This document shows positions 7,714 through 16,484 of a stretch of 36,775 nucleotides of DNA, one piece after another (positions within the stretch are counted from its first letter, which is position 1; each line of letters opens with the position of its first letter). The stretch is from contig NZ_JARGYT010000002.1 in the NCBI RefSeq assembly GCF_034470605.1, positions 1-36,775 of the forward strand, written 5' to 3'. The stretch comes from Cyrtobacter comes (GTDB taxonomy: Bacteria > Pseudomonadota > Alphaproteobacteria > Rickettsiales > Midichloriaceae). The notes under the pieces were generated by a model. The model saw only the letters and a program-made list of their open reading frames with translations, did no database searches and was not told where the DNA came from. A program made the position numbers and the translations under genes.

Positions 7714-8685
7714 TTATACAAGAACAATGCTGTTGCTGTTCCCTGCCTCGATGCTTTGATGTGCCTTTTGTACATCCGCAAGTTGATATTGTTCTATTGC
7801 TGGTATTTTTACTTTATCATGTCCTAATAATGCAAAAACCTCTGAGGCGCTAAGTATGAGCTCCATCCTATTATTTTTATAATCAAAAATAGATGGTGAT
7901 GTTATAAAGATTGATTTTCTAAAAATTTGTTCAAAATCTATTTTTCCTATACTTCCTGTGCCGCGCCCATATGATATCAAAAGGCCTAATCTAGAGAGGA
8001 CTTTGATGGATTTTGCAAATGTTATTCTACCTACTAAGTCATATACGGCTTTAACACCAGTACCAGATGTATAATCAATAAGTTCTTTATCCCAATTTTC
8101 TGAATTATAATTCATGACATGGCTGCATCCTATACTCAAAGCCATTTGTCTGTGCTCATCATTTGCAACCGTTCCTATCACTCTAACATCTTTGTTTATA
8201 CATGCCCACTGTACAAGAATTTGGTTTAGTGGATTTGCCACATCATGTACTAGTATAGTAAAGCCTTCACGAATTAAAAACGCTCTGAAGAGCAAATAAT
8301 GGGCGGAAAGTGCTTTGAAAAATACTGAAGCGGCTGTTATTTCATCTATTTCCTTTGGTAATTTTATTATATATCTTGATGATATACATCTCTTACTGCA
8401 GTATGCTCCAAGTGGACCTGTTGCGTATACAACTTTATCACCAATATTAAAGCCAGAAACATTATTACCAACCTCTTCTATTATTCCCGCTGCCTCAAAT
8501 CCTATTGGGTTTTTACCTTTGGAGAGTATAAAGGCTCCGCTTCTATACAGTATATCTATATCATTAACTCCAATTGCTACTTGCCTAAGTAACACTTCAT
8601 CTTCTTTTGGTTTAATATCTTCGGTTTTCTCCAAAAATAATACGCTAGAATCTCCGGAGTTAGAAAAAAATACAGCTTCATACAT
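7714..8685 (-). CDS. Quinone oxidoreductase-like MDR protein, altered cofactor loop
   Basis: 323 residues of the zinc-free medium-chain dehydrogenase/reductase family, close to E. coli QorA. Seen: an N-terminal GroES-like domain with NPIGFEAAGIIEEVG (59-73), GDKVVYATGPLGAY (82-95), and a Rossmann domain with VIGTVANDEHRQMALSIG and a C-terminal ADVQKAHQSIEAG. The cofactor loop is unusual: family members have AxxGGVG after LVH, while here LVHDVANPLNQ (145-155) loses all three glycines. NADPH binding may be impaired or different. It follows the M16 peptidase gene by six bases, so the two are probably cotranscribed. Confidence 0.8.
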   Translation of the reverse strand: MYEAVFFSNSGDSSVLFLEKTEDIKPKEDEVLLRQVAIGVNDIDILYRSGAFILSKGKNPIGFEAAGIIEEVGNNVSGFNIGDKVVYATGPLGAYCSKRCISSRYIIKLPKEIDEITAASVFFKALSAHYLLFRAFLIREGFTILVHDVANPLNQILVQWACINKDVRVIGTVANDEHRQMALSIGCSHVMNYNSENWDKELIDYTSGTGVKAVYDLVGRITFAKSIKVLSRLGLLISYGRGTGSIGKIDFEQIFRKSIFITSPSIFDYKNNRMELILSASEVFALLGHDKVKIPAIEQYQLADVQKAHQSIEAGNSNSIVLV

Positions 8686-8691
8686 ATGTTA

Positions 8692-9951
8692 CTAAAATAC
8701 CAAATAATTTTTTATTTTTTTATAATCAAATAATTCAGATGTCTTGCCAATAGCCGCAAAAGTAACCAGATTATCCTTTAATATATTCTTCATCATGTTT
8801 TTTAGATCTTCGATGGTGACGGAATTGATCTTGGCTACACTATTTTCAATAGGAATAATAGTTTGAAATAATGAATAGAGTCTTGATAACCTTTCGGCTC
8901 TACTAGAAGTACTCTCTCTAGACATTAAGAGACCAGATTTCAATTGCGCTTTTGCGATTTCTAGTTCTTGTTCATCTATGTTTTCAGTCATGGAAAGCAA
9001 TTGTTCTGAGATAATCTTTATAACCTCATTTGCATTAGAGGGGCTGGAAGCGAAATAAGTGCTGAATAATCCCGTATCCATATGATTATACCCAAAAGAT
9101 GATATGTGATAAGCAAGTCCCCTTTTTTCTCTAACTTCTTTAAATAGCCTAGATGACATGCCGCCGCCTAGCACAGTGGTAAGAATTTTTTGTATATAAT
9201 AATAATCGCTACTAGAAGAAGCTCCTGGTAAGCCAATTGCAACATGTATTTGTTGAAGATCTTTCTCAAGTCTTACATCGCCACCAGTATAGCTTCCAGA
9301 AATAAAGTCTTTATTAGCCTTTTCCTGTAAAACATCAAATTTCTCTTCAACCAGCTTATGTAATTCTTGATGAGAAACATTACCGGCTGCAGATATAAAC
9401 ATTGTATTGCATCCATACCTATTATTTACGTAGGAAACAAGATCGTCTCTAGAGACGTTTAGTATTAGTTCTTTAGTTCCTATTATAGGCATTCCTAATG
9501 GTTGATTACTGAAAGCTTGTTGATGGTATATATCGAAAAGTTTTTGAGAAGGTTCATCTTCTGTCTTTAAATATTCCTCTAATATAGGTCCTCTTTCTTT
9601 CTCCAATTCAGTTTTGGGGAATGTAGAATATTGTATTATGTCAGATAATATATCAACAGCTCTTGTTAAATGCTCTTTCAATACTTTTAGAAAGTATACA
9701 GTGGTTTCTTTGCTTGTATATGCATTAAAATACCCTCCCATTAATGAAAATTCATTTGATATCATTTCCCAAGTTCTTGTTTTTGTACCTTTAAAGGCCA
9801 TGTGTTCTATAATATGTGATATTCCACTTGTTTTTTCATTTTCATGCCTACTTCCTACCTCAACATATACTTCGAGCGAAATTGAATCAACATCACGCAT
9901 CTCATCGCTCAAAACTACTAAACCCCTTCGAGTTTTAGAAATATTTTCCAT
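8692..9951 (-). CDS. M16 family zinc metallopeptidase (processing peptidase-like)
   Basis: 419 residues. The inverted zinc motif HIIEH (His46, Glu49, His50) is followed by the third ligand in PILEEY (Glu125 or Glu126), the spacing of mitochondrial processing peptidase beta. FKGT follows the motif, as in MPP. A glycine-rich loop (VLGGGMSSRLF) and REKRGLAYHISS are also present. Alphaproteobacterial members are relatives of MPP and act on peptides or preproteins; the substrate here is unknown. It starts a two-gene unit with the oxidoreductase. The start MENISKTRRGLVVLS lacks a clear signal peptide, suggesting a cytoplasmic location. Confidence 0.92.
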   Translation of the reverse strand: MENISKTRRGLVVLSDEMRDVDSISLEVYVEVGSRHENEKTSGISHIIEHMAFKGTKTRTWEMISNEFSLMGGYFNAYTSKETTVYFLKVLKEHLTRAVDILSDIIQYSTFPKTELEKERGPILEEYLKTEDEPSQKLFDIYHQQAFSNQPLGMPIIGTKELILNVSRDDLVSYVNNRYGCNTMFISAAGNVSHQELHKLVEEKFDVLQEKANKDFISGSYTGGDVRLEKDLQQIHVAIGLPGASSSSDYYYIQKILTTVLGGGMSSRLFKEVREKRGLAYHISSFGYNHMDTGLFSTYFASSPSNANEVIKIISEQLLSMTENIDEQELEIAKAQLKSGLLMSRESTSSRAERLSRLYSLFQTIIPIENSVAKINSVTIEDLKNMMKNILKDNLVTFAAIGKTSELFDYKKIKNYLVF

Positions 9952-10311
9952 AATACAAAACTACAACAAAGATGAGACTGATAGCAGCTTTTATATGCTC
10001 TTTCAACACGAGCGCAATTTAGGCTAGCAACATTTTACAAAGCTGTAAATCTTAAAAAATAATTCAGATTTTTCATAAGGTTTTGAGTATACGGTATAGA
10101 ATTTATACTTATAAATTCTTATCGTTTTATTACATGTCTTTAAAGAGAATTTTTAGTGAGATGTATACACTTGGATTTTAAATACCTTATAAATCTTGTC
10201 ATTTATCAAATTGTTAAAATGGCATAGTATTAACAATTATTGAATGATCTTCTTGAGAGTTGCGGGAAAGTAGTTTATGACTTTGTTATTGTAGGCTGTT
10301 TTGTTCTAAAG
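9952..10311. other. Divergent gap between the M16 peptidase gene and sucC
   Basis: About 360 bases that must hold promoters for both divergent units. I find an almost perfect 22-base palindrome (10098-10119). TTGTCA at 10196-10201 has no good -10 at standard spacing. No RNA gene or protein is evident. A 24-codon in-frame extension of sucC exists from 10240, but the family start is at 10312. Confidence 0.5.
10098..10119. promoter_or_regulatory. Palindrome upstream of sucC, possible operator
   Basis: AGAATTTATA (10098-10107) and TATAAATTCT (10110-10119) are exact reverse complements separated by CT. The short spacer favours a dimeric repressor site over an RNA hairpin. It lies about 190 bases before sucC and about 145 before the peptidase gene on the other strand. 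Confidence 0.4.
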
Positions 10312-11475
10312 ATGGATATACACGAGTACCAAGCAAAGGAGATATTGCGTGATTACGGCGTTAAAACGCCGTCTGGTTTTTTGGTTCACTCGGCTGCTGA
10401 GTTGATGGACTTTAAAGATGAGCTAGTTGGAAAGAGTGTAGTTGTTGTAAAAGCTCAAGTTCATGCAGGGGGGCGTGGTAAAGCAGGTGGCATCAAACTT
10501 GTCACGGATATGTCAAAATTAGACTCTGTTGTGGAAGCGATGCTAGGCATGCGAATAATCACAAAGCAAACTGGGCTTGATGGCAAGATAGTTAGAAAAG
10601 TTTATATAGAAGATGGATCTAGTATAGAAAAAGAGTATTACGTGTCTGTTCTTTTAGATAGGGAAACTTCAAATATAGTCCTTGTAGCTTCAACAGAGGG
10701 CGGGATGGATATTGAAGAAGTTGCAGAACATTCGCCTGATAAGATAGCAAAAGTTTATGTTGATCCAACTATAGGTCTTCAAGGTTTTCATAAGAGAAAT
10801 TTAGGTTTTGCCTTAGGCTTTTCTGGACAGGAATTTAAGGATTTCAGTGCTATAATAGATGGTATATACAGAGCTTTTATAGAGAATGATGCTAACCAAA
10901 TAGAGATCAATCCTCTAATTAAAACAAAAGAAGGTGAGCTTGTTGCGCTGGACGCTAAGATGTCTTTTGATTCTAACGCGCTTTATAGAAACAAACAAAT
11001 TGTAGAGCTTGAAGATAAAGATGAGAGTGATCCATTAGAGGTGAGGGCGTCAGAATTTGATCTAAATTACATAAAAATGGATGGTAGTATAGGCTGCATG
11101 GTAAATGGTGCTGGTCTTGCAATGGCAACAATGGATATAATAAAAATGTATGGAGAATCTCCTGCTAACTTTTTGGATGTTGGTGGCGGTGCTACAGAGG
11201 ATAAGGTAAGGGAGGCATTTAGGATTATTACTTCAGATAGTTCTGTTAAAGGTATATTGGTCAACATATTTGGTGGTATCATGAAGTGTGATATCATAGC
11301 AAGAGGTATAGTAGCTGCTGCATCTACCATATCTATTAAAGTTCCTCTTGTTGTCAGGCTTGAGGGGACGAATTCAGAAAAAGGTAAGTTAATACTTAAG
11401 GAATCAGGTATGAATATAGTACCTGCTGATGATCTTCAGGATGCTGCTTTGAAAATTGTACGAGCTGTTAGGTAA
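10312..11475 (+). CDS. sucC: Succinyl-CoA synthetase beta subunit (ADP-forming)
   Basis: 387 residues from the ATG at 10312, starting MDIHEYQAKEILRDYGV, the typical family start. With SucD it converts succinyl-CoA to succinate with formation of ATP in the TCA cycle. The ATP-grasp domain shows VVVKAQVHAGGRGKAGG and a nucleotide-binding EYYVSVLLDRE segment; the C-terminal ligase domain has FLDVGGGATEDKVREAFRII and LVNIFGGIMKCDIIA. Length is normal. sucD begins four bases after the stop. No decay is visible. Confidence 0.96.
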   Translation: MDIHEYQAKEILRDYGVKTPSGFLVHSAAELMDFKDELVGKSVVVVKAQVHAGGRGKAGGIKLVTDMSKLDSVVEAMLGMRIITKQTGLDGKIVRKVYIEDGSSIEKEYYVSVLLDRETSNIVLVASTEGGMDIEEVAEHSPDKIAKVYVDPTIGLQGFHKRNLGFALGFSGQEFKDFSAIIDGIYRAFIENDANQIEINPLIKTKEGELVALDAKMSFDSNALYRNKQIVELEDKDESDPLEVRASEFDLNYIKMDGSIGCMVNGAGLAMATMDIIKMYGESPANFLDVGGGATEDKVREAFRIITSDSSVKGILVNIFGGIMKCDIIARGIVAAASTISIKVPLVVRLEGTNSEKGKLILKESGMNIVPADDLQDAALKIVRAVR

Positions 11476-11479
11476 TTTT

Positions 11480-12358
11480 ATGTCTATATTGGTAAATTCT
11501 TCTACTAGAGTTATTTGTCAAGGCTTTACTGGCCAACAAGGGACTTTTCATTCTCAGCAAGCTATAGAATATGGAACGAACATGGTAGGTGGTGTGACTC
11601 CTGGAAAAGGGGGCGCAAAGCATCTTGGGTTGCCTGTTTTTAATACTGTACGTGATGCGGTGAACATTACTGGTGCAAATGCAACGGTAATATATGTTCC
11701 GCCAATGTTTGCGGCAGATGCAATACTAGAGGCGCTTGATTCTAGCATTGCATTAATAGTTTGCATCACTGAGGGAATACCCATACTTGATATGGTGAAG
11801 GTTAAGAAAGCTCTACAAAGATCTAACAGCATACTTATAGGGCCTAATTGTCCTGGTATAATCACACCAGGAGAGTGTAAGATAGGAATAATGCCTGGTT
11901 ATATACATAAGAGAGGTAGTATCGGTATAGTATCGCGTTCTGGGACACTTACTTATGAAGCGGTTGCCCAGGTAACAGCGGAAGGTTTGGGGCAGTCTAC
12001 ATGTATAGGTATAGGTGGTGATCCTGTAAATGGCTTGAATTTTGAAGATGCGATCAGGATGTTCTTTGAAGATGATGAGACTGAGGCCGTTATAATGATA
12101 GGCGAAATAGGTGGAAACGCAGAAGTAAAAGGAGCTAGATTAGTTAAAGAATATGGCAATAAAAAGCCTGTTGTTGGGTTTATAGCTGGTGTTACTGCTC
12201 CTCCTGGAAGAAGGATGGGTCATGCTGGTGCGATAATATCAGGAGGTGATGATACTGCTGAGAGCAAGATATCTATAATGAAGGAATGTGGCATAGTTGT
12301 TGCTGAATCTCCTGCATTAATAGGAAAAGCAGTTGCAAAAGCTGTAGGTAAGTTATAG
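11480..12358 (+). CDS. sucD: Succinyl-CoA synthetase alpha subunit
   Basis: 292 residues from the ATG at 11480; an earlier in-frame start inside sucC is not needed. The CoA-binding Rossmann domain is visible (VICQGFTGQQGTFHSQQAI, GGVTPGKGG). The phosphorylated histidine is His248 in RRMGHAGAIISGG, and GPNCPGIITPGECKIGIMPG is the conserved middle block. It partners SucC from the gene four bases upstream. AATTTT precedes the ATG, with no Shine-Dalgarno. Confidence 0.96.
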   Translation: MSILVNSSTRVICQGFTGQQGTFHSQQAIEYGTNMVGGVTPGKGGAKHLGLPVFNTVRDAVNITGANATVIYVPPMFAADAILEALDSSIALIVCITEGIPILDMVKVKKALQRSNSILIGPNCPGIITPGECKIGIMPGYIHKRGSIGIVSRSGTLTYEAVAQVTAEGLGQSTCIGIGGDPVNGLNFEDAIRMFFEDDETEAVIMIGEIGGNAEVKGARLVKEYGNKKPVVGFIAGVTAPPGRRMGHAGAIISGGDDTAESKISIMKECGIVVAESPALIGKAVAKAVGKL

Positions 12359-12378
12359 AAATATCATTCTTTAGCATT

Positions 12379-12392
12379 GGATAGTACTATCC
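12379..12392. promoter_or_regulatory. Perfect 14-base palindrome before the symporter-kinase gene
   Basis: GGATAGT followed directly by ACTATCC is a perfect palindrome without spacer, 21 bases after sucD and 26 before the next ATG. It could be an operator. With no loop it is a poor terminator. Confidence 0.35.
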
Positions 12393-12418
12393 GTGTATAC
12401 TTAGATAATTGACAATGT

Positions 12419-15187
12419 ATGTTTGGAGGTTTGCATGCTGTAGACATCATAATATTGGTGCTATTTTTGGGTTTTTGCCTTTATATGGGCTTAAAAAACT
12501 CCTCTGGTATAAGGAATATAACAGATTACGCTGTTGGTTCTAGAAATTTCCATGATGTCGTACTTATATCAACAATAATGGGAACTGCAATAAGTGCAAG
12601 TGCAACCACTGGAACTGTGGAAAAAATATATACGCACGGCATACTCTTTGCTATCTCAAGGATGTTTCTACCATTAACCTGGTGGGTAACAATGAAGCTC
12701 TACGCTCCTAGGATAGATAAGTTTAGAGGGTGTATATCAGTAAGTGATATGATGGCCAAAACTTATGGAGAGGTTGGAAGGTGGGTGACAAATGTTGCGG
12801 CTATACTTCTTGCTGTTTCTGCGGTTGCAGTTCAGGCGACAGCTTTTGGCTATACATTAAGTTACATAATGGGGGTGAACTTCCAAATAGGGATGATTGC
12901 TGGAATTATAATAATAACCCTCTATTCTGCTGCTGGTGGAGTTAAATCTGTAGCATTTACAGATGTTTTTCAGGTATGTGTTTTCCTTGTTGCAATACCT
13001 GCCGCATGTGCGTCTGCTTATAACGATTTAGGTGGATATCAAAACGTACTTGACAGTATTCCAGAAGAGCTTTTGACCATAACATTTACAAAAGAGAATA
13101 TGATATTTTTTGTAAGTGCCGTCCTATATAGTATAATGCCATTAGGTGAGGGGGCATATTTTCAAAGATTTTTGATGGCTAAAAATGTTGCTCAGCTGGT
13201 TAGGGTGTTTAAGGTATTAACAATAATAACCACACCATTTATATTTCTTTTATGTCTTACTGGATTTTTGGTTAAGGCAAGGGTGCCGGATATAGATCCT
13301 TCCTATGCATTCACATATTTTGTTGCCAATTTTTTAACGATTGGTGTAAAGGGTATAGTAGTTGCGGGAATTATGGCGGTGATTATGTCTACTGCCGATT
13401 CATGGCTAAATACTGCTAGCGTTCTATGTGCTCATGATATAGCGAAAAGATTATATTTGAAATTTTTTAATATAGAGATAGATGGTAAAAAAGAGTTAAG
13501 AATTGCTAGGATATCACTTGTCGTTATTTCGGCAATTGCATGTATAATATCGTTATCTGAAAAGAGCGTTATGTCTCTTGCTTGGATGGCTGATAATTTT
13601 TGGCAGCCAATAGTTCTTATCCCAATAACAGCGGGATTCTTAGGATTTGGGACCAATACAAGATCATTTATTTTTTCTGTTATATTTGCAATAATATTTA
13701 ATGTATTTGGCATTTATGTTGAAGGTGGTGAACTAGGATTATTTTCACTAATGATGGGGTTGTTGGGGAGTTTTGTAGGGTTGGTTGGGATGCATTATTT
13801 CCAAAAACTATTCATGGGGGTTAAGTTTTTGGAAAAAAAAGAAGAAAATAATAGGGTCTTTGCCTCGTTTGAGACTGGAAAAGGAGTGATGAGGCATCAA
13901 ACTAGAACAGAAGTATCTACACCTTTATTAAAGAAGGTAGAGAATTTTATGATAAGGCAAGCAATGAGAAGTAAGTTGCGAAATTATGCGTTTTGCTTTG
14001 TCACGATAGTAAATTATATAATCCCGATGTTTAATAATAAGCTATCTGGAAATATATTGGCAGATTCCGTTATACATTTTAGAGTGCTTTCTATGCTATT
14101 TTGTGCAATTTTACTTGTAGTAGAGTTGTGGCCTAGTACTCTAAGGGAAAAATTTTATCATATATATTGGTATATTTGCCTATTATTTTGTCTTTCATTT
14201 GTGCCATGTTACACATTTTTTACTAGTGGAAGTGATGATTTTTTAATACTAAATTCAGTCTTATCTCTAATTCTACTATTTATCTTACTAGATCTTGCGA
14301 GTTTTATAACATTAATGTTTGTTGGTGTTGTACTATCATATTCGATGTATAAAATACTTGTTAGTTATAGCCCGATTTATGTAGAAGTTGAAACTTCTCA
14401 TGATTTGTTTCTCCTTCTTTATTTGTATGCATCACTTAGCATAGTGATGATATTTTTTGTTAGAGGTAAAGAGAGGGAGCAGGAAAATAGAATGATGGAG
14501 TTGAGTGTTTTGAATGGTGCTATCGCGCATGAGATAAATGCTCCTATAGCAACTTCTGAAACTCTTGCATTTACACTTTTGGAGATAACGGAATCTGTAG
14601 AAGTGCATAACGAGGAAGATAACGTAAAAAGGGTTTCTATGGGTAATGAGGAATATGAGTTGTTATTTAACCATATACCAAAAGAAATATTAAGATCTAT
14701 AAGTGAAGCAAGGAAGATTATACAGTTATTGTTTCAGTTAGTTAGGCAGAATTCATGTGAAAATTTTGAGATAATTTCAATAAGAGAAATAGTAAAAGAA
14801 GTTATTGATTCACCGTTCATAACTGCATTTCAAAGATCAAAGATACAATTTGATGAAAATATTGATTTTAGATTTAATGGTGATAGGCAGAGCATCAAAC
14901 AAATAATAAGTAATGTTGTTAGGAATGCATTTAAGCATGGTGGGGAAGATGTTAATGTAGATATATGGGTTTTAGATAACAAGCTTCACATAAGAGATAA
15001 TGGTGTAGGAATTGATGAGAAGACTGCGAAAAATATATTTAAGTCTTTTTATAGTAAGAAGGGTACATTAGGTATAGGGCTTCCATTTTCAAGTATTCTA
15101 CTAAATTATATGGGTGGGGAAATAGAATGTTATTCTGAAGTTGGTATGTATACAGAGATAGTTGTGGTGCTTCCTGGAAATTTATAG
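12419..15187 (+). CDS. Sodium:solute symporter fused to a sensor histidine kinase
   Basis: 922 residues. Residues 1-460 form a sodium:solute symporter (SSS/PutP-like) domain with about 12-13 hydrophobic segments; TDYAVGSRNFHDV and AYFQRFLMAKN are typical. A charged linker (470-520) leads to a second membrane block of about five or six segments (520-682). The C-terminal kinase follows: H box AIAHEINAPIATSE with His704, N box SNVVRNAFKH (831-840), G1 DNGVGID (860-866) and G2 GTLGIGLP (882-889). The plan resembles CbrA-type sensors that couple transport to phosphorelay, but no PAS domain is obvious. No response regulator is nearby. The ATG at 12419 begins MFGGLHAVDIIIL, directly before the first membrane segment. 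It lies 60 bases after sucD. Transported substrate unknown. Confidence 0.9.
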   Translation: MFGGLHAVDIIILVLFLGFCLYMGLKNSSGIRNITDYAVGSRNFHDVVLISTIMGTAISASATTGTVEKIYTHGILFAISRMFLPLTWWVTMKLYAPRIDKFRGCISVSDMMAKTYGEVGRWVTNVAAILLAVSAVAVQATAFGYTLSYIMGVNFQIGMIAGIIIITLYSAAGGVKSVAFTDVFQVCVFLVAIPAACASAYNDLGGYQNVLDSIPEELLTITFTKENMIFFVSAVLYSIMPLGEGAYFQRFLMAKNVAQLVRVFKVLTIITTPFIFLLCLTGFLVKARVPDIDPSYAFTYFVANFLTIGVKGIVVAGIMAVIMSTADSWLNTASVLCAHDIAKRLYLKFFNIEIDGKKELRIARISLVVISAIACIISLSEKSVMSLAWMADNFWQPIVLIPITAGFLGFGTNTRSFIFSVIFAIIFNVFGIYVEGGELGLFSLMMGLLGSFVGLVGMHYFQKLFMGVKFLEKKEENNRVFASFETGKGVMRHQTRTEVSTPLLKKVENFMIRQAMRSKLRNYAFCFVTIVNYIIPMFNNKLSGNILADSVIHFRVLSMLFCAILLVVELWPSTLREKFYHIYWYICLLFCLSFVPCYTFFTSGSDDFLILNSVLSLILLFILLDLASFITLMFVGVVLSYSMYKILVSYSPIYVEVETSHDLFLLLYLYASLSIVMIFFVRGKEREQENRMMELSVLNGAIAHEINAPIATSETLAFTLLEITESVEVHNEEDNVKRVSMGNEEYELLFNHIPKEILRSISEARKIIQLLFQLVRQNSCENFEIISIREIVKEVIDSPFITAFQRSKIQFDENIDFRFNGDRQSIKQIISNVVRNAFKHGGEDVNVDIWVLDNKLHIRDNGVGIDEKTAKNIFKSFYSKKGTLGIGLPFSSILLNYMGGEIECYSEVGMYTEIVVVLPGNL

Positions 15188-15286
15188 GTATGTAATTCTA
15201 GCATCTAATCTTAACAAGAAATGAAATAACGATAATGTCTATCAAGGTAGTGCATTAAGTTGCGTAAAAATGTGGCTTTACACTTT

Positions 15287-15292
15287 TATAAT
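15287..15292 (+). promoter_or_regulatory. Candidate -10 box for dnaN
   Basis: A perfect TATAAT lies 43 bases before the dnaN ATG. The -35 region (about 15263-15269) is poor, so the promoter would be weak or need an activator. Confidence 0.35.
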
Positions 15293-15334
15293 GAATAGTA
15301 TATTCTCACTCGGTGAAGTTTTTATATGTTTCTA

Positions 15335-16474
15335 ATGGAGTTTGCTGTTTCCAGAGGTTCTTTACTTAAATCTCTTTCTAGACTTGCTTCTATAGTAGAG
15401 AAAAGAAGTGCCATACCTATTTTATCTAACGTAAAAGTAACGTTATTTAATCTCTCTATGCGTCTTCTTGCAACTGATATGGATCTTTATGTAGAAGATG
15501 AGATAGAGTTAGAAGAAAGTGTAGATAAATCTATATCTGTAACTGTGCCTATGCATATGTTTTTGGAGATTGTGAAGAGGGTGCCAGAGCATATAGATCT
15601 TATAACTATGATTTCGCATGAAAAAGATTCCTCGTTCGTTGAGGTTATGGCTGGAACGGCAAAGTGCAAGCTGCCATCGCTTCCTGCACAAGAGTTTCCC
15701 AGTATCATTAGTGAGGAATATTTATCTAAATTCAAGATAAGTGCAGAAAAATTGTATAATATCTTATCTACAACAAAATATGCTGCTCCAACGGAGGATA
15801 CTCGCTATTACCTAAATGGGATATATATACACATATTGGAAAAGAATGGTGCACATATGCTAAGGGCAGTTTCTACTGATGGGCATAGAATGGCCTGTGC
15901 TGATACATTGGTTTCGGAGAATTCAAGAGAAATGCCGCCAGTTATAATTCCAAAAAAATCAGTTTTGGAGATACTGAGATTGCTCCCTGGTATTCAGGGT
16001 GAGATTGAGATAAGTGTCTCCAATAATATAATAGGTATTAATTTTGGTACAGTAAAGCTCGTTTCTAAACTAGTTGATGGTAAATTTTTAGATTATGCTA
16101 AAGCAATACCATCTATTAATAAAAAGATAGTAGTCATAGATTCCAAGGAGCTCAGAGATGCGATAAATTTAGTTAGTGCTGTATCATATGATAAATCTAA
16201 GGCTGTAAGGTTTAAGATAGCTCATGGGAAGATTACATTATTTGCAGAGAGTATATCAGATATAGGGGCGTGTGCTCAACAAGAAGTTAGTGTTGATTAT
16301 AATAGCGATCAAGAATTAGATATAGCGTTTAATAGTAGGTATGTAATTGATGTTCTTGCCTCTATAGAGGATAAGATAGTCAAATTTTGCTTTGCGAACT
16401 CACAAGGGGCGGCGCTTGTATGTCCTATTGGGTCAGATGATAGTTTACATGTGATTATGCCTATGCAGCTGTGA
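15335..16474 (+). CDS. dnaN: DNA polymerase III beta subunit (sliding clamp)
   Basis: 379 residues from the ATG at 15335, giving MEFAVSRGSLLKSLSRLASI as in the family; an ATG nine bases earlier is possible. The ring-shaped dimer tethers DNA polymerase III. Three clamp repeats are visible: the N-terminal domain with RSAIPILSNVKV and LLATDMDLYVE, the middle with VSTDGHRMA, and the C-terminal domain ending in CPIGSDDSLHVIMPMQL, which matches the usual MPMRL end. recF starts 10 bases later. No dnaA precedes it, unlike many free-living bacteria. Confidence 0.95.
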   Translation: MEFAVSRGSLLKSLSRLASIVEKRSAIPILSNVKVTLFNLSMRLLATDMDLYVEDEIELEESVDKSISVTVPMHMFLEIVKRVPEHIDLITMISHEKDSSFVEVMAGTAKCKLPSLPAQEFPSIISEEYLSKFKISAEKLYNILSTTKYAAPTEDTRYYLNGIYIHILEKNGAHMLRAVSTDGHRMACADTLVSENSREMPPVIIPKKSVLEILRLLPGIQGEIEISVSNNIIGINFGTVKLVSKLVDGKFLDYAKAIPSINKKIVVIDSKELRDAINLVSAVSYDKSKAVRFKIAHGKITLFAESISDIGACAQQEVSVDYNSDQELDIAFNSRYVIDVLASIEDKIVKFCFANSQGAALVCPIGSDDSLHVIMPMQL

Positions 16475-16484
16475 TCGGCTTATT

